Shown here: piece by piece, positions 1 through 10,298 of the stretch
How the letters are laid out: the number at the start of each line of letters is the position of its first letter
Numbering within the stretch: the stretch's first letter is position 1
From: Nosema muscidifuracis
Lineage: Eukaryota > Microsporidia > Nosematidae
DNA length: 64,000 nucleotides
Direction of reading: 5' to 3'
Assembly (NCBI GenBank): GCA_028335825.1
Contig: JAIOKI010000007.1
Location: 496,001-560,000, forward strand
The notes under the pieces: generated by a model
Database searches by the model: none
What the model saw: only the letters and a program-made list of their open reading frames with translations
What the model was told of the DNA's origin: nothing
Program-made: the position numbers and the translations under genes

Positions 1-344
1 AAAAATATTACTAAAAGTTCTCTAAATAAATCTAAAAAAATATAACTAAAATTGGTATATCTAAAATATTTAAATCTTTTGTATAAATATTTTCATATCT
101 TAATCTAGAAATTATAATTTGATTTATAAATTTAAATATCTTGACAAGTACTCAAATAATTTAAAATCTTTGATCTTAAAAAATAAAGTCTTTAAAAGAT
201 ACTTTGATAAAATATTAAAGATTAATTAAATACAATATATAAATGGAGATATAAGTTATATTAAATATCTAATATATAATAGATTAATCAAAAGAGCTCT
301 AAATCAACTTTCTTATTGAAAAGTAATTAGATTATAATTATAAA

Positions 345-605
345 AAAGAAAATATTATCTCTTCTCTTCTTTTATTATATATTATAGAAAATATTATCTC
401 TTCATTTATTATAGAAAATATTATTAAGGTAAAGCCTTTTTTAAAATATTATTCATTACATTTTAGAAAAATTATCTCTTCCCTCACTTTCTTATAACAT
501 TTCAAAAAATATCATCTCTTCCCTCACTTTCTTATAATATCTTAGAGAAAATATCATCTCTTCCCTCACTTTCTTATAATATTTTGGAGAAAATTTCATC
601 TCTTA
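345..605. repeat. ~42-bp tandem repeat downstream of TFIIE-alpha
   Basis: The unit contains atctcttccctcactttctt followed by an A-rich spacer. Clear copies begin near 474, 514, 556 and 598, with looser copies to the left. It abuts a second, different 42-bp array. Positions 1-345 are AT-rich DNA in which I see no gene. Confidence 0.8.
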
Positions 606-738
606 CTTCATATCTACTAAAAACTTAAAATATCTTCCTTATTCTTCTTCATATCTACTAAAAACTTCAAAATATCTTCCTTATTCTTCTTCATATCTAC
701 TAAAAACTTCAAAATATTTTTCATATTCTTCTTCATTC
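606..738. repeat. 42-bp tandem array copying the 3' end of the TFIIE-alpha gene
   Basis: Units begin near 607, 648 and 690. The third unit is the last ~14 codons plus stop of the minus-strand TFIIE-alpha gene; the other two lie just beyond the stop. The length is a multiple of three, so such an array could extend or shorten the protein in frame. Confidence 0.85.
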
Positions 739-1547
739 ATTTGTTCTTTATCTTCTTCTGTAATTTCTAAATATTTCTTTGGTACCCCATCAACTATTAT
801 AATATCATCTTTATCATTATTTTTTTCTGATTTAATAATCTTATCTTGTGATATATTTTCATAAACAATATTTTCTTGTTTTATTTCGAAATTAGAATCA
901 TCTATTAATTGTACAGATTCTTTTTTAATATCTTCTCTGTTCATACATTCTTTCTTAAACTCTGATAATTGAAAAAAGTCCATTGAAGGTATTTCAAACT
1001 TATCAAGTTCTTTTAATAATCCAATAATTTCTTGTATATTATTCATAAACTTACCATTTAAAGTATTCTCAACTTCATCAACTACATTCTCTACTAACTC
1101 ACCTTCACAATAATCACATTTAAATACATAATTTGTCATTATTATTTGTGCATCTAAAGCAGAAAATTGCTTATCACATTCTTTACAATAATATCCTTCT
1201 TTTACACTATCACGTAACTTCTCTTCTAATTGTTTATTAATCTTAAATATTTTATATTTTATAATATCACGTACCTCTACATAATTTATATAATAAACTG
1301 TACGAAGGTACTGTCTCTTATCTTCAAATACTTCTACTTTATTTTCGTACTTGAGTATTTTATCTTCTTTAAGTAATACTAATAATTTATTCACCTCTTT
1401 ATTATGCATCTTCATAATCTTTTGTAACTCAGTGTCGTATATTAATATTTTATCAAGGACTATGTCCATTAAAACTATATGATGTGGGTCATAAAACTTA
1501 CGGACTACTGTTTTTATAAGTGATCTCATAACTGGTAGATATTCCAT
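681..1547 (-). CDS. TFA1: Transcription initiation factor TFIIE subunit alpha
   Basis: This is the large subunit of TFIIE, which recruits and stimulates TFIIH at RNA polymerase II promoters. Residues 1-100 fit the N-terminal winged-helix (TFE) domain. Around residues 119-150 there is a zinc ribbon made of two CxxC knuckles (CKEC and CDYC). The remainder is acidic and ends in a Glu/Tyr-rich tail. At 288 aa it is shorter than yeast Tfa1 (482 aa), as is usual for reduced genomes. The start at 1547 is supported by CCC about 5 nt upstream. The 3' end lies inside a 42-bp tandem repeat, so the C-terminal tail may vary in length between strains. Confidence 0.88.
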   Translation of the reverse strand: MEYLPVMRSLIKTVVRKFYDPHHIVLMDIVLDKILIYDTELQKIMKMHNKEVNKLLVLLKEDKILKYENKVEVFEDKRQYLRTVYYINYVEVRDIIKYKIFKINKQLEEKLRDSVKEGYYCKECDKQFSALDAQIIMTNYVFKCDYCEGELVENVVDEVENTLNGKFMNNIQEIIGLLKELDKFEIPSMDFFQLSEFKKECMNREDIKKESVQLIDDSNFEIKQENIVYENISQDKIIKSEKNNDKDDIIIVDGVPKKYLEITEEDKEQMNEEEYEKYFEVFSRYEEE

Positions 1548-2532
1548 TTTAAGGGATGTTTATGCAAATATTTTTTTATTTATAAATATTTGCATAAATG
1601 TTGTATATGTTAATTTGTTTGTATAGAAACAAATAGTTTATAATAAAAAAAACTTTACCTTTTTCTTTTTACATTATTGAGTTCTTTTAATTTTTAATAA
1701 AATTTATGAATATTTTTTTATGCTAAAATCTATAATATTAAAATTTGTAGAATATTTAAATAAGCTATATTTTATTACTAAATCCTATAATTTAATAAAT
1801 ACATTTAAAGTATTAAATAGATTTTATATTAGTTTTTAAGAGAAATTATAACAAAAAGTGAGTTTAAAATAAATATAAGGAATATTTAACTAACTTCCTA
1901 TTTTGGATTAAATATTAAATTAAATATTATTAATAAATTTCTATAAAAAAAGTTTTTATGTATTTTTAATTATTTAAAGATTTTTATTTTATGTCTATCA
2001 ACATTCAATTTTTTTTGTCATATAAATTAAATTTTTTAAGGTCATGTCAAATATGTCAAGCCAAAAGAAGAAATTGAAGTTTTTGACATTTCAAAAAAGT
2101 TAAGTTTTGAAATTTTTGAAAGTTGATTTATGAAATTTAATTAAAGATGTTTTATAAATCTTTAAATATCAAAGTAAATAATCAAATTTTAAGTGTATAG
2201 AAGGAAACTTAAGAATTTTATAAAAAAATTAAATTATAAAAGTATAGAAAATTTCTTAACACTTTTCTAAAATAAATTAATTTTTAATTAAAATTTTAAC
2301 TGTATAGAATAAATTTTTAAGATTTATTTTAAATCTATTGAATTTTTAATAAAGTTTATAATAGTAAAGAAATTCTTTTTATAGATAAAAGTTTATAATA
2401 ATAAAGAAATTATTCTTATAAAGAATAAATTTTATAATAGTAAAGAAATTCTTCTTATAGATAATAGTTTATAATAGTAAAGAAATTCTTTGAAAGGTAA
2501 TAAAGTATATGATTCATTAAATTTATTATATT
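1548..2532. other. Gene-free spacer
   Basis: AT-rich spacer upstream of TFIIE-alpha and downstream of the nucleoporin gene. I see no coding frame or tRNA. It holds a ~38-bp tandem array at its right end and poly-A/T tracts. Confidence 0.6.
2351..2492. repeat. ~38-bp tandem repeat, 4 copies
   Basis: The core is agtttataatagtaaagaaa followed by ttctt/ttatagata. Copies begin near 2352, 2390, 2428 and 2467, just beyond the stop of the minus-strand nucleoporin gene. Confidence 0.75.
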
Positions 2533-2961
2533 TCATTCTCCAAAGAAATAGGCAAGAATTTTATTAAAAAATCCTTCTTTCTTTAAGAAAATATCTTTGT
2601 CTTCTACTATAACATTACAATTATCTCTAAACACACCAATAATCTCTCCATTGACATGTCCTTTATTAAGTTTTACAAGTTCATTTTCCCCACTTAAACA
2701 GATAACATTTATCCAATTCTTTCCATACTCGATATGTTCAACTTGTGCAACTTCTTTTATTTTCTTTATTACACTTTCTAGATTCTTTTGTGTGAACCCA
2801 AATACAGTTATATATTTTTTATTAGGTCTTTTGTGAAGTACTAGTGATTCTTCGTATAAAGTGTTCTCTGGTATTACAACTTTTCTTTCTACTATTGGTG
2901 TTTCTTCAATATTTGGTTGTTCTTTTTCAATATTCTTTTTAAAAACACGTGGGAGATACAT
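2533..2961 (-). CDS. NUP53: Nucleoporin of the Nup53/Nup35 family
   Basis: This is a scaffold nucleoporin that links inner-ring components and the pore membrane. Residues ~50-112 fit the Nup35-type RRM (MPPN domain): a VFGF strand, a helix, then an IEYGKNWINV block, then a glycine-containing NGEIIGV strand. The C-terminus (FFNKILAYFFGE) resembles the amphipathic membrane-binding helix that ends Nup53. The protein is 142 aa and lacks the long FG-containing extensions of yeast Nup53. The start at 2961 is preceded by CCCC at about -4. The main alternative is a generic RRM protein, but the NWINV block favours Nup35. Confidence 0.78.
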   Translation of the reverse strand: MYLPRVFKKNIEKEQPNIEETPIVERKVVIPENTLYEESLVLHKRPNKKYITVFGFTQKNLESVIKKIKEVAQVEHIEYGKNWINVICLSGENELVKLNKGHVNGEIIGVFRDNCNVIVEDKDIFLKKEGFFNKILAYFFGE

Positions 2962-3654
2962 TTGGGGTGGAAAAACTAGAAATATCTTAGTATTGTAAAA
3001 TTAGGGCTGTTATTTATATAAAATATATTGATAATATTAAAGAAAGAAAATAATAAATTATAAAATGATCACCATCTTAAGAATAGATTTTAAAAATTAT
3101 TATTTTGAGATTGAAGATAGATTAAAATAAATAAATTAAATTTAAAATGTTAAACATCTTATTATTTTAAATGTTGATCATCTTGATATTATAAGAATAT
3201 TTTAATTTATGTATATGTTGATCTTAATATTTTAATTTATATAAATGTTTACTATATTTTAATTTATATATATGTTGATCATCTTTAGAATAATAAATAT
3301 TATGAAGATTCATTTCTCAATTTAAAATTCTAAACGTCTAAATAATATATTAACTTCAAAAATCTCCAATAAATTTGAAATCAATCAAAACTGACAAATT
3401 AACACTAAAAGTTGATAATTAAATTACTTATTTATAAAAAATATTAGTCATATCATCAATGATTCAGGCATTATAATTATAATTAAAATATTATATATTG
3501 ATATATTTTAATATATTAATATTTTTAATTGATATTTGATGCAGTGTGTTTTATAATATAATCATTATTGTTTGTTTATTAAATTTTTTATTTCTAACGA
3601 TTTTGAAAAATAAACAAAAAAATATTTATCAAACATAGTAAATATATTTCAAAT

Positions 3655-3735
3655 AAGTAAAATATAACTAAAGCATTAATAAATAATAAACAAGTAAAAT
3701 ATAACTAAAGCATTAATAAATGATAAACAAGTAAA
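3655..3735. repeat. 37-bp tandem repeat, about 2.3 copies
   Basis: The unit is aagtaaaatataactaaagc plus attaataaataataaac. Two near-identical copies are followed by a partial one. Confidence 0.75.
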
Positions 3736-3750
3736 ATGTAATTAAAATAT

Positions 3751-3870
3751 ATTATCTAATAGACATTATCATTTATTATTATATTATCTCATAAACATTA
3801 ATATTTATTATTATATTATCTAATAAACATTATCATTTATTATTATATTATCTCATAAACATTAATATAA
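3751..3870. repeat. 32-bp tandem repeat in alternating A/B versions
   Basis: Units begin at 3751, 3783, 3815 and 3847. They alternate between an attatctaata version and an attatctcata version. The array therefore has a 64-bp higher-order period, as if a two-unit block was duplicated. Confidence 0.75.
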
Positions 3871-4227
3871 TATTTATAAAATATTATTTTTTAGTACTCT
3901 TGATTAATTATATTTAGTTTAGATGAGTCTTATTATAATTGTCCTTGTTTTATTAAAATATTTCTTATATTATAAAATTAATTATTTCCTTCTAGTTTGT
4001 TTTTTATTTGCTTATTATATTAATTTATGCATAATTATTTTTTGTTTATTTTTTAAATATTTCTATTTTATCATTTTAATTAACATATTTTTAGACTTAA
4101 AATTTTTTATATGAGTATTTATTGGTCATCAAATATTTTAATTTATTAATATAATCTGTTTTTTAATATCTTATCATCATTTTATATAAATTAAAAAATA
4201 TAAAATAAAACTTTTTTTTTTATATCC

Positions 4228-4668
4228 ATGCGGTACCAAAAAGAAATTAAATTTATGCATAAGCATAAAATGGTAGACCACACTAGAAGAAGACATGAAG
4301 ATATTTCAGATCGAATTATGAAAAAAATAATTTCTAGATATCTTGAAAGTAGTATTTACATATCATCCTTGTTAGAACTAAAAAATATTGTTCCTTTGTA
4401 TCTTATTTGCGGGTTTATTTATTTAAGAAGATATTTAAAAAATGTTAGAAATAAAATAAAAGATTCTGTTCTTACTAAATTATTTTTAACTTGTTGTTGG
4501 ATTGGTGTTAAGAATTTTAATGATATGCATGTAACTTGTCACGAATTTTTAGATAATTATAAATGTGACCATAGAGAGATAGCATATATTGAAGCACATA
4601 TATTATCAAGTTTAAATTATGATATAAATATCAGCTATAGAGAATTTGTTAAATGGGATGAGGTCTAA
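4228..4668 (+). CDS. Cyclin-like protein, PHO80/PCL type
   Basis: A 146-aa protein whose residues ~40-140 read as a single cyclin box. A first helix (PLYLICGFIYLRRYLKN) is followed by the KLFLTCCWIGVKNF segment, which matches the cyclin-box K-L-L-x(n)-A-S-K-F pattern. The end, ILSSLNYDINIS, matches the E-x(4)-L-x(3)-L-x-Y-D-x-x-V/I-S block of small cyclins. The family binds and activates a CDK (Pho85/Cdk5 type in fungi). The N-terminal ~35 residues are basic. The ATG at 4228 has only CC immediately upstream, so the codon at residue 10 is an alternative start. Confidence 0.65.
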   Translation: MRYQKEIKFMHKHKMVDHTRRRHEDISDRIMKKIISRYLESSIYISSLLELKNIVPLYLICGFIYLRRYLKNVRNKIKDSVLTKLFLTCCWIGVKNFNDMHVTCHEFLDNYKCDHREIAYIEAHILSSLNYDINISYREFVKWDEV

Positions 4669-4789
4669 TTTAATAGATAAGAGGAGAGTAATAGAATTAA
4701 ATTAATTTATTAATTTCTCCTTTTTGTTATACTTATTTGTTAATAGTAGATGATTGTTATTAATTAAAATTAAGTGATATTATTTAACA

Positions 4790-5165
4790 AATAAGAATTA
4801 TTGTCTTTTTTAAGAAAGTTATCTTCTTTAATAAATAAGAATTATTGTATTTATTCAATAAGAAAGTGATTGTAATCAACAAATAAGAATCATTGTCTAT
4901 TTTTAAGAAAGTGATTGCAATTAATCAATAGAAATTAACACTCTTAAATTAATAAGAAAATGATTGTAATTAAATTAAGACAATGATATTTATTTTTTAA
5001 ATAAGATAACTTTTATATTAAATTAAGACAATAATTTTTATTTGTTAAAGAAGATAACTTTCTTAAAAAAAGACAATGATATTTATTTATTAAAGAAGAT
5101 AACTTTCTTAAAAAAAGACAATAATTCTTATTTGCTAAAGAAGATAACTTTTATATTAAATTAAG
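4790..5165. repeat. Long imperfect inverted repeat with tandem sub-units
   Basis: The left half carries units reading aataagaattattgtc - T-run - aagaaagttatcttcttt. The right half carries the reverse complement (aaagaagataactttctt - A-run - gacaataattctta), notably 5080-5145 against 4791-4852. Both halves contain two to three sub-units, so the block could fold into a hairpin of at least 55 bp. Confidence 0.75.
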
Positions 5166-5714
5166 AATGAAAATATAAATCTACTTGAATTATTAGCTAT
5201 GTACAATTAACTTCAAAATAATTATAAATGTTTAAAATAAAAAATATTGAAAAATTTGGTAAAAGAGAACAAATAAATTAAAATTATGAAATTGAAGAAT
5301 TAAATGATTGTAGTTTTGTTTGTTAACAAACAAATAAAAAATTAATAAATTATAAAATTGAAATACTTTCTAAGTGATAAATTAAATTAAATTTAAAAAA
5401 TTTGCATTTCGTTTTCTAATTCTTATTTCACGAATTTGATTATAGAAAAATGTTTTTAAGATATAAACTTTTTATTTGTATATCAAAATTATATTCTTTA
5501 ATAAAAAATATTTATCAAAAATATAAATTAATTTATGATGACTAAAGTTATATAATAAGTGTCATAATATCATCATTTATATTAAAGAAATTTATCCATT
5601 AATACTAATAGATAAATATGTGGTATCCAAATTCAATAATATTAACATCATTAAGATGAGATATCAATTTTTTCTAAAAATATGATTATTTGCATATATC
5701 TAATACATTATTTT

Positions 5715-5940
5715 ATCAATAGACATTTTATACACTTTATATTAATAGATATCTTATAAATTATATCATCAATAGATATTTTATAAATTATATCATCAAT
5801 AGATATCATATAAATTATATTATGTAATATATTATATCATCAATAGATATCTTATAAATTATTTCATACACATCTTATAAATTATATCATCAATAGATAT
5901 TTTATACACTATATATTAATAGATATAAAAAACTATATAT
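5715..5940. repeat. ~30-bp tandem repeat
   Basis: Repeated aatagatattttataaattatatcatc with small variants, about seven copies, in the spacer downstream of the minus-strand membrane-protein gene. Confidence 0.75.
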
Positions 5941-6294
5941 TAAGTTTATTTTTACAAAAAAATGTATTTTATTATATTTTTATTTTTCTAAATATTCATG
6001 TCGTATTCATTTTTGAGTCAGAACTACGATTTGTTAACAAATGTTGAGATATGATTGGCCACTGAATAAATTTATATTTACATCCAATTAATGGAAGAAA
6101 AAAGAATGAATAAATTATTTATAAAGAAATATTTGCAAAAATTCTTATTTATGTTAATATAAAATTGAAATATAAATTAAAAATATTCTACTAAATTAAT
6201 TTTTTAAAAAGAAAATAATTCTTAATTAAGTACATCAGTTGTAATTTTTAATATAAAAACTCTAAAATTTAAGTATCATTAATAGTTCTATGTT

Positions 6295-7077
6295 TTATCT
6301 TTTAAGATATATGTAATATATTAAGAGAATAGCAATAGATGCCATAAGCACTTCATTAAAAAAAAATACTGGTTCTTCTACAAATCCATACTTCATCATT
6401 AAAGGGATTAAACATGATGTATATAGTAAACTTAATGAAGACATTAAAAGAGTTGATATTTTATAATATTTCATTCTATCGGTCATTCTTCTATAAAGTA
6501 TTTTATCTACAAACATAACTATAATTTTAGTAAGAAATAATATTGAATATAAACTTGGTGAGACAATAATTAGATCAAACAAAATTATCAGAACTGCACA
6601 AATAACTGCGGTAGATTTTAGAGCTTCAATTATTTCTGAAATTAGATGAGCTTTTATGATTTGTAAATCTAGACTAACTTTAAAATTGTAAATATGATAA
6701 GCGACATGCGATTCTTCTTTCTGAAACATCAAAAGAAGAATATAACTGGATAATTTAAGTAATAAATATACAATTATTCCTGGTGAAAAATTTAATCTAT
6801 ATCCCAAATATAGCCATATGATCACTGATATTATTTTGATAACTTTAATTTGTACAATATTATTGAGTGTTTTCTTGAAATAAAAACTAGAGAAATAATA
6901 AACATCCATAATGAGAATAAGTTTACCAAATATAAACATGTAAGAGAATCCATAAAACTCATCAATAGAATAATTATGCTGGTATATTCTTTGTAGACTA
7001 CTCTTTGTATTAAAAGCTTCTAACGATATTATAAGTATATGTGATAAGACGTATAAAGATATATTTAGAGTTGACAT
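6295..7077 (-). CDS. Polytopic membrane protein, unknown family
   Basis: I do not recognise this 260-aa protein. Hydrophobicity suggests seven or eight membrane spans: near 4-20, 45-65, 80-97, 100-117, 155-175, 177-193, 205-225 and 238-256. Short basic loops (KKTLNN, YRRMTDRMKYYK) separate them. There is no signal peptide beyond the first span and no catalytic motif I can name. A CCC lies about 20 nt upstream of the ATG, further than usual, so the start is only fairly secure. The even length and lack of low-complexity sequence argue for a real transporter- or ER-type membrane protein. Confidence 0.6.
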   Translation of the reverse strand: MSTLNISLYVLSHILIISLEAFNTKSSLQRIYQHNYSIDEFYGFSYMFIFGKLILIMDVYYFSSFYFKKTLNNIVQIKVIKIISVIIWLYLGYRLNFSPGIIVYLLLKLSSYILLLMFQKEESHVAYHIYNFKVSLDLQIIKAHLISEIIEALKSTAVICAVLIILFDLIIVSPSLYSILFLTKIIVMFVDKILYRRMTDRMKYYKISTLLMSSLSLLYTSCLIPLMMKYGFVEEPVFFFNEVLMASIAILLIYYIYLKR

Positions 7078-8294
7078 TTAATATAAAAAAATATGGGTAT
7101 ACGTTCTATATAAAAGTTTCTGTTTGTTTGTTTGATAAATAAATTATCTTTTAAATATTAAAAATGAGAAACTTATGAATTTTTATCAGTATATTACTTA
7201 TATTAATTTTTCATTAATTTGTTATCAGTTTATTTTAAATTATATTAATTTGTTATCAATTTATTTATTGAATTATGATTAATTGTTATCAGTATATTTA
7301 TTAATTATGATTAATTTGCTATCAATTTATTTATTAATTTTTATTAATTTGTTATCAATATATTTTAAATTATAATTTATTATATCTGATTTCTTAATCA
7401 TTGATTAAATCAAAACGATAAACCTTTAAAAAATTACTTAAAAATATTTAACTAGTGTAATTTTGTAAGATTATTTTTAAATTTATTATCAATATTAGAA
7501 ATTTATAATCTTTTTAATTTAATTATAGTTAATAAAAATTAAAATTATACTTTTTTAATTTAGTTATATTTTTTATAAATTAAATATTAACTATTTTTTA
7601 TAACACTTTATTATCAGTTATAATATTAATTATGAGATGAATTTGAATAATTTTTGACATATATTAGTACAAAAAAATATTGTAAGTCTGTAGAAATTAT
7701 CTTCTAATAAATATTATTTTATCCTATTAATAATATAATATATATACATTTAAAATCTTATTCCTCAATTAGCAGATTATTTAAATAATAATTTTGGGTA
7801 ATCAACCAATAATATTTGTTTGGGAACATGGTAAAAATGGAGGCGAAAAAATTTGTAAATAAAGTAGTTAATACAATTTTTTAGACACTTATATTTTTTT
7901 AAATTTTTATAAAAAAATAAGTTAAATAATTGTTGTGATAAAATAATTTGTTTTATTCTAAATATTTTAAAATTGTTAAGTCGCTTTTTTTCGAGTTTTG
8001 AATAAGGTTACAGTTTTATATTAAATGTGATATAAAACAAAAACAGCCCTGTAAGAAGTTAAAAAGCAGCGGTTTTCAAAAATAAATAATAATGACATAA
8101 TCATAGCAAGCATACTTTCAAATTAGTAGGATTATCTAGTCTACAAATAAAAAATTACATAAATTCATTTTTTAATCCTAATAACATAAGAGTTATATTT
8201 TATGGTCGTTTACCTTGAGATTATATTGATTGGATATTTGCTTAAAATATACTATTTTTATTAAAAAAATAAATATCACAAAAAAAGGAAAAAT
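7078..8294. other. Gene-free spacer with a GC-richer island
   Basis: Its left half holds a ~38-bp tandem array. Positions ~7976-8110 are noticeably less AT-rich than the surroundings but show no ORF longer than about 20 codons and no tRNA-like T-loop. Confidence 0.5.
7170..7380. repeat. Tandem repeat of about 38 bp, degenerate
   Basis: Repeated (a/g)ttatcaatttatttattaattatgattaattt variants. Five or six copies can be followed by the recurring gttatca core. Confidence 0.65.
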
Positions 8295-9281
8295 TTAATT
8301 TTGTGGGAAGTTAACATCCTTTCTCAATAAATCAAGTGCGTAATTAATATCACCTCTTGCTTTTATTAGTGCATCAAGATTTTCCTCTTCATTCGTAAAT
8401 CCCATATCTTTAAGAGCTCCCATTTGTTGAGTAAATTGAGCTTTATATTGATCACGAGTTAAAACAGGTGATTGTGGCTGTGGTGAGCCATAATTCATAC
8501 TAGGATATCCTCCATATGGATTATACATGTTTTGTTGGGGTGGATATCCATAAGGTGGCATCTGTTGATGCATTCCACCAGACATTTGATTGATCCTATC
8601 CAAAAGAGAAGGATCATTCTGAAGCATTTTAAATGCACTCATAGTTGATTGCTTAAAACTTTCTTTCATTTCGGGACTAAGTCCAGCTGTTTGCATTTCA
8701 ATCATCTGATCAAATAAAGCAGGGTTGTTAATAACCATATCAATCATTTCTTTAGACATCTTTAAATTCATAGGAGAGTTCATTGGTGGATACCCCATTT
8801 GTGGATTGTATCCCATCTGTGGTGAATAACCCATTTGAGGAGAGTTCATTGGTGGATATCCCATTTGAGGAGGATACATTTGTGGGTAACCCATTGGTTG
8901 CTGTGGAGGGTATCCATTACCTGAATAGGGGTTCTGAGGGGGAGCAGGTTGCTGAAAAGATTGATTATAAGGATTGAATGCTTTTTGCTCATTAGTATAA
9001 GGATTAGGTTCTTTATTTTCACTCTTATTCAAATTACTCTTAGTTTCTTTAAGTACAAAAATTCTTACACCTTCATCAGATTCAGAAATATATTCACTCA
9101 ATTTACTACCTGCATCAAGTTTCTTCTGTTTAACATATAGTATTTGCTTATCAGAAGTAATTTTCTTACCTTCAGGCATTTTCTCCTCAATAATCTTTTT
9201 AAGATCTTCTATTGTAATATTTATGTCTGGTACATCAATACTGATTGTTATTCCTCCTGTTACGACAGATAGTTTAACCAT
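8295..9281 (-). CDS. DSK2: Ubiquilin / Dsk2-type ubiquitin shuttle protein
   Basis: This family carries ubiquitylated clients to the proteasome. From the chosen start (328 aa) there is an N-terminal ubiquitin-like domain (residues ~1-75, opening MVKLSVVTGG). Next is a Pro/Gln/Met/Tyr-rich linker with repeated MGYPP and PQMGY units (~110-170). An STI1-like helical region with NPALF and NDPSLL motifs follows (~172-235). A C-terminal UBA domain (~285-328) contains MGFTNEE and the final ALDLL helix. The upstream frame has only a TTG start and encodes a hydrophobic extension. The ATG at 9281 has CCCC 5 nt upstream and begins exactly at the UBL, so I choose it. Confidence 0.9.
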   Translation of the reverse strand: MVKLSVVTGGITISIDVPDINITIEDLKKIIEEKMPEGKKITSDKQILYVKQKKLDAGSKLSEYISESDEGVRIFVLKETKSNLNKSENKEPNPYTNEQKAFNPYNQSFQQPAPPQNPYSGNGYPPQQPMGYPQMYPPQMGYPPMNSPQMGYSPQMGYNPQMGYPPMNSPMNLKMSKEMIDMVINNPALFDQMIEMQTAGLSPEMKESFKQSTMSAFKMLQNDPSLLDRINQMSGGMHQQMPPYGYPPQQNMYNPYGGYPSMNYGSPQPQSPVLTRDQYKAQFTQQMGALKDMGFTNEEENLDALIKARGDINYALDLLRKDVNFPQN

Positions 9282-9289
9282 ATTAGGGG
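9282..9289 (-). promoter_or_regulatory. CCCC start-associated motif of DSK2
   Basis: CCCC at 9286-9289 precedes the ATG by four bases. It decides between this ATG and a longer, TTG-initiated frame. Confidence 0.6.
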
Positions 9290-9431
9290 TTGTTTTTTCG
9301 TTTTTATATTTCAATAAGTGTTTTGATTTAACAAACAAATATCCAATTATAATCACAAAATTCAAATTTGTATCATTAGTTCAAACTTTCAGTAAGAATG
9401 TATAATATATTAAATAAAAAATTTACCTATT

Positions 9432-10247
9432 TTAAGAAAGAAATTTTAAGTTTATTTTGTAAATTTTTTTAGCATAAAATATTGCCATAAGCAAAAATTC
9501 ATCAAAAACATCCATTCCATAAACTAGACCTCCTTTATCAAAAACATGTAACAAATCAAAATTAGAAGACAAAATTTTAACTCCTTCGTACATACAACTT
9601 ATAAAGTACAGATTCTTAAGAAATTTAATTCTCCATACACCTCCACCTATAAAATGTTTTGAAATAATTTCGAAATTGAAAATTTTATAGATATTCTCAT
9701 CATAACTTCCAATAAGCAACATTTCTTCACGAACTAATAGAGAAGTCACACCTTGATCAAATTTAATACTTTTATGTATTGATTTAGTTTCTAGATCTAT
9801 AAAATAAAGAATAGAGTCTTCACCACCACATACAAGGTATGATAGATAAAAAATATTGGTCCATAATATATCATTAGATACATTTATAGAATATTTTAAA
9901 TTTAAACATAAATCGTAAACATCAATTGAACCTCTGCTTGTACAAACAAACAAATCGTTATTATGTATATACATAAAAGTATTTAGATAATCAGTCTTTG
10001 ATTTATTAATTTCATTTAGAAATAGATCGTATTTAATTATAGAATTAGATGTGCATGCGTATAAATATTCTGAATGTATTTTAATATCAAATGTGCCAGA
10101 TGTAATGCATGAACGAATATGTTCCATAGAATTTGTAAACATTTCTATATTACCAGTACGTTTTCCATCATTAATTTCATAACTCCCTGTATAGACTTTA
10201 TTTTTATAAGATAAAATTACATCTACTTGTGATGAAGATATTATCAT
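9432..10247 (-). CDS. DPH7: Diphthine methyltransferase, WD40 protein Dph7
   Basis: Dph7 (WDR85) removes a methyl ester from the diphthine intermediate on elongation factor 2, the step before amidation to diphthamide. The 271-aa protein reads as WD40 blades throughout. The family block GGGVWRIKF...CMYEGVKIL (~residues 200-222) is followed by GGLVYGMDV and a FYAKKIYKI blade end, matching the V-W-R-x-K-W and L-V-Y-G-A-D-W/S-F-Y-D pattern of Dph7. CCC stands 7 nt before the ATG at 10247. The gene diverges from NAR1 with 51 bp between the two start codons. Dph1-Dph2 are Fe-S enzymes, so the neighbour is functionally related. Confidence 0.82.
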   Translation of the reverse strand: MIISSSQVDVILSYKNKVYTGSYEINDGKRTGNIEMFTNSMEHIRSCITSGTFDIKIHSEYLYACTSNSIIKYDLFLNEINKSKTDYLNTFMYIHNNDLFVCTSRGSIDVYDLCLNLKYSINVSNDILWTNIFYLSYLVCGGEDSILYFIDLETKSIHKSIKFDQGVTSLLVREEMLLIGSYDENIYKIFNFEIISKHFIGGGVWRIKFLKNLYFISCMYEGVKILSSNFDLLHVFDKGGLVYGMDVFDEFLLMAIFYAKKIYKINLKFLS

Positions 10248-10298
10248 CGAAGGGATAATTTATTTTTAAGTACAAGATGATTTAAATATTTTAACCCT

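Larger units (their letters stand above)
2962..4227. other. Gene-free spacer with several tandem arrays
   Basis: AT-rich, with two short arrays listed separately. A 63-codon frame at 3923-4114 is low-complexity I/L/F/Y with no start signal and is not called. This spacer carries the promoter of the cyclin-like gene. Confidence 0.6.
4669..6294. other. Gene-free spacer of 1.6 kb
   Basis: Contains a long imperfect inverted repeat (4790-5165) and a ~30-bp tandem array (5715-5940), both listed separately. I found no ORF or RNA gene. Confidence 0.6.

Noticed and set aside
3923-4114. 63-codon plus-strand frame
   Set aside because: Low-complexity I/L/F/Y/K read from AT-rich spacer, no start motif, no family features.
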